From assembly GCF_000686805.1 (NCBI RefSeq), contig NZ_KK366018.1:409759-473758 (forward strand): DNA of 64,000 bases, written 5' to 3'. This DNA comes from Bacillus sp. UNC41MFS5 (lineage in GTDB: Bacteria > Bacillota > Bacilli > Bacillales_B > DSM-18226). Shown here piece by piece: positions 1 to 7,405 of this stretch; position 1 is the first letter of the stretch, and each line of letters begins with the position of its first letter. Below the pieces are notes generated by a model. It was not told where the DNA came from and did no database searches. It saw only the letters and a program-made list of their open reading frames with translations. Position numbers and translations under genes: made by a program.

Positions 1-26
1 AGTTCAATTTTTAATACAGACTTCAT
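1..26 (-). CDS. Start of an unidentified protein, cut by the left edge
   Basis: On the minus strand an ATG at 26 is preceded by an AAAGGAGA ribosome binding site about 9 bases upstream, and the frame stays open to the window edge. Only about eight residues (MKSVLKIE) are visible, so no function can be given. It begins 31 bases beyond the stop of the aldehyde dehydrogenase gene and is probably co-transcribed with it. Confidence 0.55.
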
Positions 27-57
27 ATCCGGTTCTCCTTTATATATCGTATTATAA

Positions 58-1521
58 TTAATAGCCCATATAGACCGTTTTTAATTGCGTAAAGAACTCT
101 AAGCCCACTCTTCCTGATTCACGGAAGGTAGAGGTACTTGATTTTTTCAAACCTCCAAATGGTGCATTCATTAAGTTTCCAGTCGTGGTACGATTAACCT
201 TAACTGTCCCCGCTTGGATATCTTTGGTAAATTGATTAGCGATTTTAAGATTATTGGTCACAATCGAAGCAGACAAACCATACTCGACATCATTCGCAAC
301 AGCGATGGCCTCTTCATATGTATCTACTTCAATCACAGCCACCACCGGGCCAAAGATTTCTTCTTTTGCAATCCGTGAATTCGCTTTTACATTCGTAAAA
401 ATAGCCGGCTGAACATAGTATCCTTTTTCGAAATCTCCAGATAATATTTGCTCACCGCCATAGACCAATTCAGCGCCATCTTCCTTACCGAATTCAATAT
501 ACTTTAAGACATTTTTCAATTGTTTTTCGTTGGCAAGCGGCCCAATTTTCACACCAGTTTCAAAACCATTCCCAACTTTTAGTGCGCTAGTCTTTTCAAC
601 GAGTTTTTGAACAAATGCCTCTTTTACGCTGTTCAAGACAATAACACGACTTGTTCCTGTACATGCCTGCCCTGTTAATGAAAAGCCCCCGTTTACCGTC
701 AAAGTGGCGGCAAGGTCGAGATCGGCATCACCCATAACAATAAGGGGGTTCTTCCCGCCCAGTTCCATTTGCGTCCGGGTTGTAAAGCCTGCCTTTTTAT
801 GAATGTCTTCACCTGCCGCAGTTGAACCTGTAAATGTGACAGCTCTAACAGCTGGATGAGTGACCAATAGATCGCCGACATCTGATGCTTTTCCCGTAAC
901 AAAGTTAATCACGCCTTTAGGAATGCCAGCCTTATCTAGTGCTTCAACTAGACGAAAAGCAATCAATGGAGTATCAGAGGAAGGTTTAAAAACAACCGTA
1001 TTCCCCGTGATTAAAGCGGGAGCGATTTTTCGGGCCGGAATAGAAAGCGGAAAGTTCCATGGAGTAATGACACTGACAACTCCGAGTGGTTCTCTTTCCG
1101 TTGAAACTTTCATGTTTGCATCATCATTTGGAAAGGTTTCCCCTGTAAAACTTTGCCCTTCTACTGCATAATAACGGAGGGTTTGCGCAGAACGTAATAC
1201 CTCATTCTTAGCATCATCGACATGCTTGCCTTCTTCCCTTGTTAACTCTTCTGCCAAAGAGGCAACATTTTGCTCGAGAATACTGGCAGCTTGATTTAAG
1301 ATCGCTGCACGTTTGGATGGAGCTGTTTGGGACCAGCTAGGAAACGCATTCTTGGCCGCTTCAATCGCTAGTTTTACATCCTGTTCATTTGAAGCTTGGA
1401 ATTCACCTACAAGATCTTCGGTATTTGCCGGGTTCACACTAAAAAATGTTTTATTACTAACCGATTCCTGCCATTCTCCATTGATATAATTATTGAATGT
1501 CTCTACTTTTGTAGTAATCAC
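58..1521 (-). CDS. NAD(P)-dependent aldehyde dehydrogenase
   Basis: Cytosolic aldehyde dehydrogenase of about 487 residues, the usual family length, oxidising an aldehyde to its carboxylate. The Rossmann-side PWNFP motif, the general-base region MELGGKNP and the catalytic cysteine in GQACTGTSR are all present. By overall pattern it resembles the alpha-ketoglutarate-semialdehyde/vanillin dehydrogenase branch, but the substrate cannot be fixed. The GTG at 1521 is chosen over the longer frame (GTG at 1530) because AAAGG sits 8 bases upstream of it. It follows the di-iron oxidase gene in the same direction and may be read through a weak hairpin at 1587-1629. No GTATAC box lies directly in front of it, so membership of the GntR regulon would be as a downstream operon gene (inference). 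Confidence 0.9.
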   Translation of the reverse strand: MITTKVETFNNYINGEWQESVSNKTFFSVNPANTEDLVGEFQASNEQDVKLAIEAAKNAFPSWSQTAPSKRAAILNQAASILEQNVASLAEELTREEGKHVDDAKNEVLRSAQTLRYYAVEGQSFTGETFPNDDANMKVSTEREPLGVVSVITPWNFPLSIPARKIAPALITGNTVVFKPSSDTPLIAFRLVEALDKAGIPKGVINFVTGKASDVGDLLVTHPAVRAVTFTGSTAAGEDIHKKAGFTTRTQMELGGKNPLIVMGDADLDLAATLTVNGGFSLTGQACTGTSRVIVLNSVKEAFVQKLVEKTSALKVGNGFETGVKIGPLANEKQLKNVLKYIEFGKEDGAELVYGGEQILSGDFEKGYYVQPAIFTNVKANSRIAKEEIFGPVVAVIEVDTYEEAIAVANDVEYGLSASIVTNNLKIANQFTKDIQAGTVKVNRTTTGNLMNAPFGGLKKSSTSTFRESGRVGLEFFTQLKTVYMGY

Positions 1522-1586
1522 TACTATCACCTTTTTTCATTTATTAAGTTCCCAACAATTATTAGAAAATATGATCCTATAAAAAT

Positions 1587-1629
1587 GGCCGTCACTTAAA
1601 CCTTAGATTACAAGATTAATATGACGGCC
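1587..1629. terminator. Long-loop inverted repeat between oxidase and ALDH genes
   Basis: GGCCGTCA pairs with TGACGGCC across a loop of about 27 bases. On the minus strand an T-rich tract follows the stem. The long loop makes it a weak terminator or attenuator for transcripts leaving the 1655-2386 gene. Confidence 0.45.
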
Positions 1630-1654
1630 GATAATAGCGCTTCCATTTTTCTAT

Positions 1655-2386
1655 TTACTTTGTTTCTACAAGAGCACCTAAATCTTTTTCAATATACTCT
1701 TTCCAAAGTCCATCCATGTACATACGGCGCATTTTTGCTCCTGTACGAACAACTTCTAAGCAGCGTTGTTGTAATTCTGGGGTGTCAGCGTGGTCAAGAA
1801 CAATTTTGTATCCGCGCTCACCATGGATCTCATCTGAAACGATGTGTAAGTCAAAGAATTCAATTTCTTCATCTGTAAATCCGTATTTTTCACGTAAAGC
1901 AGGAGTTTGCTTCCGGTAAATATCAGGAACTTGTGATTCTAATCCAACAACAAGAGCTGCAGTTGCTACAACAAAATTCTCACGTGCTGCCACCGCAAAA
2001 CACCAGCTTTGAAGACCTAATGTTGTTGGAGCCATATTGTTAGGATCAATAATTCTTTCTGCAGTCGTACCGCATGCTTCCGCAAATCGAATCAATAAAT
2101 CAGTGTGACGATCTGCTGCGATTTCTTCCTCATACATATTTTGAAGAGTGAAATCTTTTGCAGCTGCAAACTTTGGATCTTGTGGAGTATTGTGGTAAAT
2201 ATACGCTAAGTAATCAGCGAATGGCCCTACATAATGGTAGTGGTTTTCAGCCCAACTAGCAAAGTGTTTTCTTTCTAGTTTGCCCTCTGCCCAAGCTACT
2301 GTAAATGCAGCCTTCTGGCTATGGTTACCTTTAATTGCTTCCTCTAATTGTCTGCGAAATTCATCTTTAGATAATAATTCTGTCAA
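1655..2386 (-). CDS. PqqC/TenA-like haem-oxygenase-fold di-iron oxidase
   Basis: A 243-residue all-helical protein of the haem-oxygenase-like di-iron oxidase/oxygenase (HDO) superfamily, related to CADD, BesC, UndA and PqqC. Such enzymes use O2 and iron to cleave or desaturate small, often amino-acid-like substrates. A complete ligand pattern is visible: E87 with H94 seven residues on (EEIAADRH), E150 (GLESQVPD), then H181-xxx-D185-xx-H188 (HIVSDEIH). The start is a TTG with AGGAGG 8 bases upstream; the frame extends 23 codons further but without a better site. Two TTTGGTATACCAAA-like boxes lie at 2443-2456 and 2527-2540. A ferredoxin and a creatininase-type hydrolase are encoded immediately upstream, so the ferredoxin could supply electrons. 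The reaction is unknown. Confidence 0.85.
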   Translation of the reverse strand: MTELLSKDEFRRQLEEAIKGNHSQKAAFTVAWAEGKLERKHFASWAENHYHYVGPFADYLAYIYHNTPQDPKFAAAKDFTLQNMYEEEIAADRHTDLLIRFAEACGTTAERIIDPNNMAPTTLGLQSWCFAVAARENFVVATAALVVGLESQVPDIYRKQTPALREKYGFTDEEIEFFDLHIVSDEIHGERGYKIVLDHADTPELQQRCLEVVRTGAKMRRMYMDGLWKEYIEKDLGALVETK

Positions 2387-2442
2387 CTGAAATTCCTCCT
2401 CTAATTTTATGTAGGTATCCAATCTTATATTGGTATTTGATA

Positions 2443-2456
2443 TTTTGTATACCAAG
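2443..2456. promoter_or_regulatory. GTATAC-box operator 1 (di-iron oxidase gene)
   Basis: TTTTGTATACCAAG with the palindromic core GTATAC at 2447-2452, about 57 bases upstream of the TTG start. It matches the box repeated throughout the first 11 kb and is read here as a GntR-family operator. Confidence 0.6.
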
Positions 2457-2526
2457 TTAGTTTAAAAATAAAAAGATTGTGGATTTTTTCCCTTTCCAGT
2501 GCTCTCTTTTTTTGTGAAACTATTGA

Positions 2527-2540
2527 TTTGGTATACCTTA
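2527..2540. promoter_or_regulatory. GTATAC-box operator 2 (di-iron oxidase gene)
   Basis: TTTGGTATACCTTA, core 2531-2536, between the creatininase stop and the oxidase start. Together with the box at 2443 it gives the gene a double site spaced 84 bases core to core, eight helical turns. Confidence 0.6.
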
Positions 2541-2632
2541 CGTTTATACTACCAAGATATTGTTTATTTGTAAATATAATTTTTAGAATTTTTTAAAGAT
2601 TATTTTTCTTTTTTAAAAAACTAAGATTATTA

Positions 2633-3397
2633 CTAGACATTCACTTTCAAATCTAACAATGTGTATAGTTCTTTTGATAGATTATCTAATGCTTCTTCTA
2701 CGATTTGCTGGCCAATTTCCCAGCTAGCTTTTGTGCCATCGCCAATGCATCCATTATTCGTCATTTCTTCATAATAATAAAATCCTTGAATCGCTTTACC
2801 AGGCCGAAGCTGCTTCCATCTACCCTCTTCTTGTATATCACCTTTCTCTAGTTTTTCGAGACGGACAAGTTCAGGAGCTAAATAAAGCGCTTCCGAAACT
2901 TCGCGTTCACAACTATGACCAAATAAGGTAGAAGTAACATTTTCCTTAATTGCCTTTTTAGCAGAGGCAGTCGTTTTTGCATAATAGATTTCTACATCCA
3001 GTTCTTTTGATAACATCATCGAGGCCACATTTAGCGTCGACTGATTGCCACCATGTGAATTTAAAAATAAAAACTTTTCAATCCCGTGATGCTTCAATGA
3101 TGAAACTATATCCTTTAACACCGCAATTAATGTGGTCGGCTCCAAGGAGATCGTTCCCGGAAAATTCAAATGATGCTGAGAAACACCCATATTAACAGTT
3201 GGTGTCACCAATGCATATGGAAACATTTTTTGTCCTAGTTTCTTGGCCATCCTTTCAGCTAAAACAGCATCACAGCTTTCAACCATATGCGGGCCGTGCT
3301 GTTCATGAGCGCCGATTGGTATGATAGCTAATTGAACCGTCTTCAATGCTTCTTCTACTTCTTTCCATGTCATACTGGTTAAATCATAACAATCCAT
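2633..3397 (-). CDS. Creatininase-family amidohydrolase
   Basis: Cytosolic metal-dependent amidohydrolase of 254 residues, full length for the creatininase family, which includes creatinine and formamide hydrolases and MftE of the mycofactocin pathway. Metal-site motifs are present in order: GAHEQHGPH near residue 30, the following CDAVLAE aspartate, the FLNSHGGNQ histidine near 115, and a glutamate in the GHSCEREVSE region near 165. AGGTGAG precedes the ATG by 5 bases. The gene sits between the ferredoxin and di-iron oxidase genes with its own GTATAC box at 3426-3439. It most likely hydrolyses a C-N bond in the same pathway. MftE-like peptide trimming is less likely, because no radical-SAM or precursor-peptide gene is nearby. 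Confidence 0.87.
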   Translation of the reverse strand: MDCYDLTSMTWKEVEEALKTVQLAIIPIGAHEQHGPHMVESCDAVLAERMAKKLGQKMFPYALVTPTVNMGVSQHHLNFPGTISLEPTTLIAVLKDIVSSLKHHGIEKFLFLNSHGGNQSTLNVASMMLSKELDVEIYYAKTTASAKKAIKENVTSTLFGHSCEREVSEALYLAPELVRLEKLEKGDIQEEGRWKQLRPGKAIQGFYYYEEMTNNGCIGDGTKASWEIGQQIVEEALDNLSKELYTLLDLKVNV

Positions 3398-3425
3398 GAG
3401 TACTCACCTACTTAAGCTTATTGTA

Positions 3426-3439
3426 TTTTGTATACCGTT
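3426..3439. promoter_or_regulatory. GTATAC-box operator 3 (creatininase gene)
   Basis: TTTTGTATACCGTT, core 3430-3435, about 30 bases upstream of the ATG and thus at promoter distance. Confidence 0.6.
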
Positions 3440-3464
3440 TTAAAAAATAAAAACACATTCCCTA

Positions 3465-3794
3465 TTAAGATTGGATAACTGATTGCTTCTTCGGGGGCTG
3501 AACTGAAATATTTTCTTGCGAAATTTCAATATCCTCTTTAATGGTCATTTGGCACGTTAACCGGTATCCCTCTTTCACCTTATCACCAAGCATTTTTTCT
3601 TCTTTCCAATTCGGCGGTGCCAGCCCTTCAGATCCATTCACTACGATACATGTACATTTCGTGCAGCGCCCCATTCCACAGCCATACTTTAGTTTTGGAA
3701 GTTGGCGTGTACCAGCCAAAACAACTAAATTGGCATTATCTTTAACCTCTTGTTCGATTGTCGTTCCATCCACATGAAGGATTACTTTAGGCAT
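3465..3794 (-). CDS. [2Fe-2S] ferredoxin
   Basis: A 109-residue plant-type ferredoxin. The cluster ligands are visible as YGCGMGRCTKCTC near residues 38-49 (C-x4-C-x2-C) and the fourth cysteine in RLTCQM near 82. The long final tail (SVQPPKKQSVIQS) is unusual. The role is one-electron transfer in the cytosol. Its position directly before an amidohydrolase and a di-iron oxidase gene makes it a plausible electron donor to that oxidase; no dedicated ferredoxin reductase is encoded nearby. AAAGGGG precedes the ATG, and a GTATAC box is at 3839-3852. Confidence 0.9.
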   Translation of the reverse strand: MPKVILHVDGTTIEQEVKDNANLVVLAGTRQLPKLKYGCGMGRCTKCTCIVVNGSEGLAPPNWKEEKMLGDKVKEGYRLTCQMTIKEDIEISQENISVQPPKKQSVIQS

Positions 3795-3838
3795 ATTGTT
3801 ACCCCTTTCTGTTTTTTCTAAAAATTTTGATACTTTTC

Positions 3839-3852
3839 TGAAGTATACAATT
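3839..3852. promoter_or_regulatory. GTATAC-box operator 4 (ferredoxin gene)
   Basis: CTGAAGTATACAAT, core 3843-3848, about 50 bases upstream of the ferredoxin start. The left half matches the box less well than the others. The rest of 3795-4141 holds box 5 and the promoter of the divergent gene; nothing else was recognised. Confidence 0.5.
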
Positions 3853-4001
3853 TTTTGGATAGAGAAGCAAACTAGAATTTTAAAAAAGATAAATCTTTTT
3901 GAAGTTAGGCTCTTATTCTAGCAACTACACAAGGAATTATTTAAATATTTAGAATATGCCCTTGAACATTTTAATTCCATACGATAAAATACTCTTAAGA
4001 G

Positions 4002-4015
4002 TTTGGTATACAATA
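4002..4015. promoter_or_regulatory. GTATAC-box operator 5 (111-aa protein gene)
   Basis: TTTGGTATACAATA, core 4006-4011, upstream of the plus-strand gene at 4142. With operator 4 it brackets the divergent intergenic region. Confidence 0.6.
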
Positions 4016-4141
4016 TTCCGCGGAGGTGGGTACAGAAAAAACTTAATCTCATTGGTTCCGATACTTAGGGAAACAAAAACGCATACTTACTTGATTTATG
4101 TTTTGAATAGGACAAATAAATTACTTTAAGGAGTGTTCTAA

Positions 4142-4477
4142 ATGGGGAAATATATAGTACTAACAAATAAGGATACTTTCCAAACGATTCTTGAAAACGA
4201 CGGGTTAAAACCAGTTGAAACCTACCATTTCTATTTCTTTGATAGTTTAAAGGCGAAATATACAATTGCTGAAGTTATAGACGAAACGATTAAAATCCAA
4301 TTATTCGAGAGTTATGAAGGAAAGGAATATGTCAATCAGATTGCTGTCAAGTTTTTTGAAAAGTTTGATACTCTTGAAGCTGCTCGTGAGGAATTAAATG
4401 AGATTGTCAAAGCTTCTGGAAACAGTCAAGATTCTGTAAACTCCAAATTGGTAAAATCAACTGAAGCAGCCGTATAA
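4142..4477 (+). CDS. Orphan 111-aa protein of the GTATAC-box regulon
   Basis: Not recognised. A soluble 111-residue protein with an alternating strand/helix pattern, an aromatic run (YHFYFFDS) near residue 29, and an acidic, lysine-rich C-terminal helix ending in a Ser/Asn-rich tail. It has no cysteine, so it is not a redox protein. AAGGAG lies 8 bases before the ATG, and a strong terminator follows at 4513-4548, so it is a monocistronic gene. It is divergent from the ferredoxin gene and carries operator 5. A small accessory or substrate-binding subunit of the oxidase system is a guess only. Confidence 0.75.
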   Translation: MGKYIVLTNKDTFQTILENDGLKPVETYHFYFFDSLKAKYTIAEVIDETIKIQLFESYEGKEYVNQIAVKFFEKFDTLEAAREELNEIVKASGNSQDSVNSKLVKSTEAAV

Positions 4478-4512
4478 AAAAATTACGTGGTATTTGCTGG
4501 CTCCATAAAGTT

Positions 4513-4548
4513 AAAATCCGGAGAGACACCGATTTCTCTCCGGATTTT
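4513..4548 (+). terminator. Intrinsic terminator after the 111-aa gene
   Basis: AAAATCCGGAGAGA pairs with TCTCTCCGGATTTT around an 8-base loop: a 14-bp stem with A/T flanks, 35 bases after the stop codon. Confidence 0.85.
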
Positions 4549-4571
4549 ATACTTTTAAAAACAAAAAGCGC

Positions 4572-4697
4572 AAGCGCCCGTTTAGCGGCGTATGGACTGG
4601 AGCGCTCCAACCGAGATAAAGGAAACACGGAGCTCAAGTCGATTCGATGTTGACTTATCGTAGGGCGGAGAGCGAAGTACACTAGCCGCTGGGCGCT
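4572..4697. repeat. GC-rich palindromic intergenic element with imperfect terminal inverted repeats
   Basis: A stretch of about 126 bp, clearly richer in G+C than its surroundings. It begins AGCGCCCGTTTAGCGGC and ends GCCGCTGGGCGCT, whose reverse complement AGCGCCCAGCGGC matches the left end apart from four extra bases. It has no coding capacity that makes sense. From memory it resembles the short non-autonomous dispersed elements (AAGCGC...GCGCTGGAGC) that recur in Bacillus genomes. There is only one copy in this window. Confidence 0.6.
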
Positions 4698-4768
4698 GGA
4701 GCTGGATTCAGAGAACCTATTTCAATTTATTCACCATAGATTATTATATAATTTCCTACAAACAAAAA

Positions 4769-4790
4769 ACCGCCACATGGTCGTAGCGGT
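4769..4790 (-). terminator. Hairpin after the 28-aa microprotein gene
   Basis: AACCGC pairs with GCGGTT around a loop of about 11 bases, with an A-rich left flank that reads as a T-tract on the minus strand, just past the stop of the 4804-4890 frame. Confidence 0.6.
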
Positions 4791-4803
4791 TGAATGTGTA
4801 AGG

Positions 4804-4890
4804 TTAAAATTTAAGCGTTTTTCTTAGTGAAGCTAATTTTCTCTCAGCTTTTTCTGCTGCACTTTTAGAACTAAATAGAAACTTAAACAT
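4804..4890 (-). CDS. 28-aa cationic microprotein
   Basis: A short minus-strand frame starting MFKFLFSSKS and ending LRKTLKF. AGGGGG lies 7 bases before the ATG, a terminator follows, and operator 6 lies upstream, so promoter, ribosome site, frame and terminator are all in order. The peptide has a hydrophobic start followed by a lysine/alanine-rich amphipathic helix, as in membrane-associated microproteins. It is divergent from the permease gene at 5068 and could modulate it. No homologue is recognised. Coding status rests on signals, not homology. Confidence 0.55.
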   Translation of the reverse strand: MFKFLFSSKSAAEKAERKLASLRKTLKF

Positions 4891-4959
4891 GGATAAGCCC
4901 CCTATTAATGAGTTATTTGATACTGTAATTTTATAATGGCAAGAACAAAAAAACAAGTA

Positions 4960-4973
4960 TTTTGTATACCAAA
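4960..4973. promoter_or_regulatory. GTATAC-box operator 6 (28-aa gene)
   Basis: TTTTGTATACCAAA, core 4964-4969, followed directly by a second half site ATACCAAA. It lies on the microprotein side of the divergent region. Confidence 0.6.
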
Positions 4974-5032
4974 TACCAAATTAATTCTTTATTCATGGCG
5001 AATTTGTGACATTTTCAAGTTTTTAAGATATA

Positions 5033-5046
5033 TTTGGTATACCATT
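5033..5046. promoter_or_regulatory. GTATAC-box operator 7 (permease gene)
   Basis: TTTGGTATACCATT, core 5037-5042, only about 22 bases before the permease ATG. A repressor bound here would overlap the transcription start or the ribosome site region. Confidence 0.6.
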
Positions 5047-5067
5047 TTAAAGAGATAGGGTGTTGAT

Positions 5068-6453
5068 ATGCTGAGATATATGTTTTTTATCGTTATTTTA
5101 ATGTATTTATTCTCTGTACTTTTACCCGGGCTCCATCTTGGTATCCTGATTTCCTCGCTAAGTCTTTTGATTGTCCTTGTTACCATAATTCAAGCGAAGC
5201 GATTTGTTCAAGTTTTAGGAGGTACATTTTTACTATTTGGAGTGGTCTTACTATCGACTAGCGGAGCCTCTTGGCAGCAATACATCCTCTCTTTCGGACC
5301 GATGCTGGACTTGCTTACCATGTTTACGCTGATTCCGATATTAGGGATTCCTATAAAATTAGGCGGGTATAGCGGCGGCATACAAAGTATGATTACAAAG
5401 AGAGTAAAAACCTCAGGGCAACTGTATATGATCACGTCTGGCATTTCGTATTTTTTTAGTATTTTTATGAATCTGGCTACCTTACCAATGACATATTACT
5501 CGATTAGGCCTGCATTAGATGTGATTCCCGTTGAGAATAAAGAGCGGTTTATGAGCAGAGCGATTACACGCGGATTTGCGATGCCATTACTTTGGGCCCC
5601 TGTTACCCCGATTGTCGGGATTGTGATCACGATGACAGGAGTCAGCTGGGTATCGATTCTTCCATATGTTATTCCTTTAAGCATCATGGGAGTAGGTGTG
5701 GATTGGTATATTGGCTCACGTAGAGCAAATATTATGATCCATAACAAACAGGACCTATCCGTCCACGAAACCGCTGCTACCTTAGAAACAAACGATCCAG
5801 CCAATCGTTCGAGGAGAGTCTTACAAATACTACTGGCGATCGTCATTTTTAATGTTGTAATTTCTTTAGTAGAATCAAAGTTTCCTTATCCATTTTTAAT
5901 ATTAGTATCATTAATGGTTATCCCATTTTCGTTCACCTGGTCCCTCTTCTTAAAAAAGGGTAAAGAGTTCGGTGTCCATTTGCTCAATCATTTAAAAACC
6001 TTCTCTGTAAGTATGAAGGATCAATTCTTCATCTACTTATCAGCAGGGTTTTTCATCTCAACCATTAACATATCACATGCAAATGTCTGGCTTGATGCCT
6101 GGGTCAATAAGTTTATCAATTTTGCTGGTGTTGAGATCTTTTTGATTTTACTGCCATTAATCCCGCTGGCTTTAGCCTTTTTAGGCCTGCATCCTGCTGT
6201 ATCACTAGCATTAATGACCGAAGGGTTGAACCCAGAGGTTGTTGGGATTTCTCCACATATCTTGACAGTGGCGATGTTAGCAGGGGCTGTCTCTGCTTTT
6301 CTAGTTGGTCCATATAATGCCACGTTAGGGCTAATGTCAAGTATCGTTAAGGAAAGCTCCTATAAGGTGTCGAACTGGAATCTTTCCTTCGCAAGCATAT
6401 ATATCGGTTGTGTTATGTTGTATCTATTTGTTTTACAATTATTTTTATCTTAA
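5068..6453 (+). CDS. Multi-pass permease, probable organic-anion transporter
   Basis: A 461-residue integral membrane protein made of hydrophobic helices throughout, with a short charged cytoplasmic loop near residues 225-250 and a re-entrant-like segment near 385-420 (LGLHPAVSLAL...VGPYNATLG). The two-halves layout suggests the ion-transporter (IT)/anion-permease type, but I cannot place it in a named family. AGGGTG precedes the ATG, and operator 7 lies immediately upstream. As the only plus-strand transporter of the regulon it is the prime candidate for substrate uptake or product export. Confidence 0.75.
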   Translation: MLRYMFFIVILMYLFSVLLPGLHLGILISSLSLLIVLVTIIQAKRFVQVLGGTFLLFGVVLLSTSGASWQQYILSFGPMLDLLTMFTLIPILGIPIKLGGYSGGIQSMITKRVKTSGQLYMITSGISYFFSIFMNLATLPMTYYSIRPALDVIPVENKERFMSRAITRGFAMPLLWAPVTPIVGIVITMTGVSWVSILPYVIPLSIMGVGVDWYIGSRRANIMIHNKQDLSVHETAATLETNDPANRSRRVLQILLAIVIFNVVISLVESKFPYPFLILVSLMVIPFSFTWSLFLKKGKEFGVHLLNHLKTFSVSMKDQFFIYLSAGFFISTINISHANVWLDAWVNKFINFAGVEIFLILLPLIPLALAFLGLHPAVSLALMTEGLNPEVVGISPHILTVAMLAGAVSAFLVGPYNATLGLMSSIVKESSYKVSNWNLSFASIYIGCVMLYLFVLQLFLS

Positions 6454-6469
6454 TAATAGTGCAGAAGAA

Positions 6470-6500
6470 AAGGTGTCAATCGATGGATTGACACCTTTAG
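6470..6500. terminator. Bidirectional terminator between permease and ProC-like genes
   Basis: AAAGGTGTCAAT pairs with ATTGACACCTTT around a 6-base loop between two converging genes. Confidence 0.8.
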
Positions 6501-6504
6501 CCAT

Positions 6505-7218
6505 TTAAGTGGCTTTACGATCAGCAATTTCAGTAGATTTTTCTGCTTTAACTTCCTTTACAATTTCTTTCGCAAAGTGACCAAGACTTCCCTCACTATA
6601 CGATCGTATCACTTCAGGTGCTAACGATGTTAATGCTCTCTTTAGGTATTCTGGTGATAATCCTCTGTTCACAAATTCAGCCTCAATCGTTAGTGCTGCC
6701 TTTATTGCAAAATACGTCGCTAATTTGTTTACTTCCGTTAAACAACTTTCACTATCGACCATTACCTTACCAAATTCGTGAAAAAGTTCTCCAACTGTTT
6801 TTGGTAACGCTGATTCTGTAATAAATAATCCATTTCCATGTTCCAATAAATCCTTTGAATGTCCCATATACTTGACCCCATGGATCTTTAAGTGGGGAAA
6901 CTGGACCATTATTTGATTGGTAGGAAGGTTCGTTGCCATATTAATGATAATAGGTGTATGAGAAGTATGGCTTTCCAATTTTAACGAGGTGATAAATGGA
7001 ATAACCTCCGTCGCGGGTAATGCTAAGATTAAGATATCGACATCCTTCAATTCACTTTCTGTTAGATTGAAGCCACCTTGAAACGTTTTCAGAAAGTTTT
7101 CTGCTTTCTTTTGCACCGGATGATAAACTCCAATTGCAATCTGTTTTTTATCCCAATGGGTCATCATGGCTGTCCCTAATTTACCGAGCCCTACTAAACC
7201 AATCCTTTGTTGTTTCAT
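6505..7218 (-). CDS. ProC-like NAD(P)-binding oxidoreductase
   Basis: A 237-residue protein with an N-terminal Rossmann motif GLVGLGKLG (residues 7-15), layout and length similar to pyrroline-5-carboxylate reductase and related small dehydrogenases. It continues with ILALPATEV near 70 and an all-helical C-terminal dimerisation domain. The usual ProC active-site signature is not evident, so a different imine or keto substrate, or a regulatory role, is possible. GAGGGGA precedes the ATG by 6 bases. No GTATAC box lies in front of it, so it may be outside the regulon although it is embedded among regulon genes. Confidence 0.7.
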   Translation of the reverse strand: MKQQRIGLVGLGKLGTAMMTHWDKKQIAIGVYHPVQKKAENFLKTFQGGFNLTESELKDVDILILALPATEVIPFITSLKLESHTSHTPIIINMATNLPTNQIMVQFPHLKIHGVKYMGHSKDLLEHGNGLFITESALPKTVGELFHEFGKVMVDSESCLTEVNKLATYFAIKAALTIEAEFVNRGLSPEYLKRALTSLAPEVIRSYSEGSLGHFAKEIVKEVKAEKSTEIADRKAT

Positions 7219-7289
7219 TTTCTATCCCCTCTCCCTCTCATCCTATGTCGGCAGTCATTTTAAGATAACGATTAATTAAACGACAAATA

Positions 7290-7340
7290 ATAAGGCTATC
7301 TTAAAAAATCAGTTTGCTGCTGACTTTTAAGATAGCCCTT
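7290..7340. terminator. Terminator after the IT-superfamily transporter gene
   Basis: AAGGCTATCTTAAAA pairs with TTTTAAGATAGCCTT (one bulge) around a roughly 19-base loop, between the transporter stop at 7406 and the ProC-like start at 7218. Confidence 0.8.
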
Positions 7341-7405
7341 TATTTATTAGCGACCCCTAATTCTATCTAGTCTAATGTTAAGGTAATTTGAAGAATACAG
7401 TTTAT

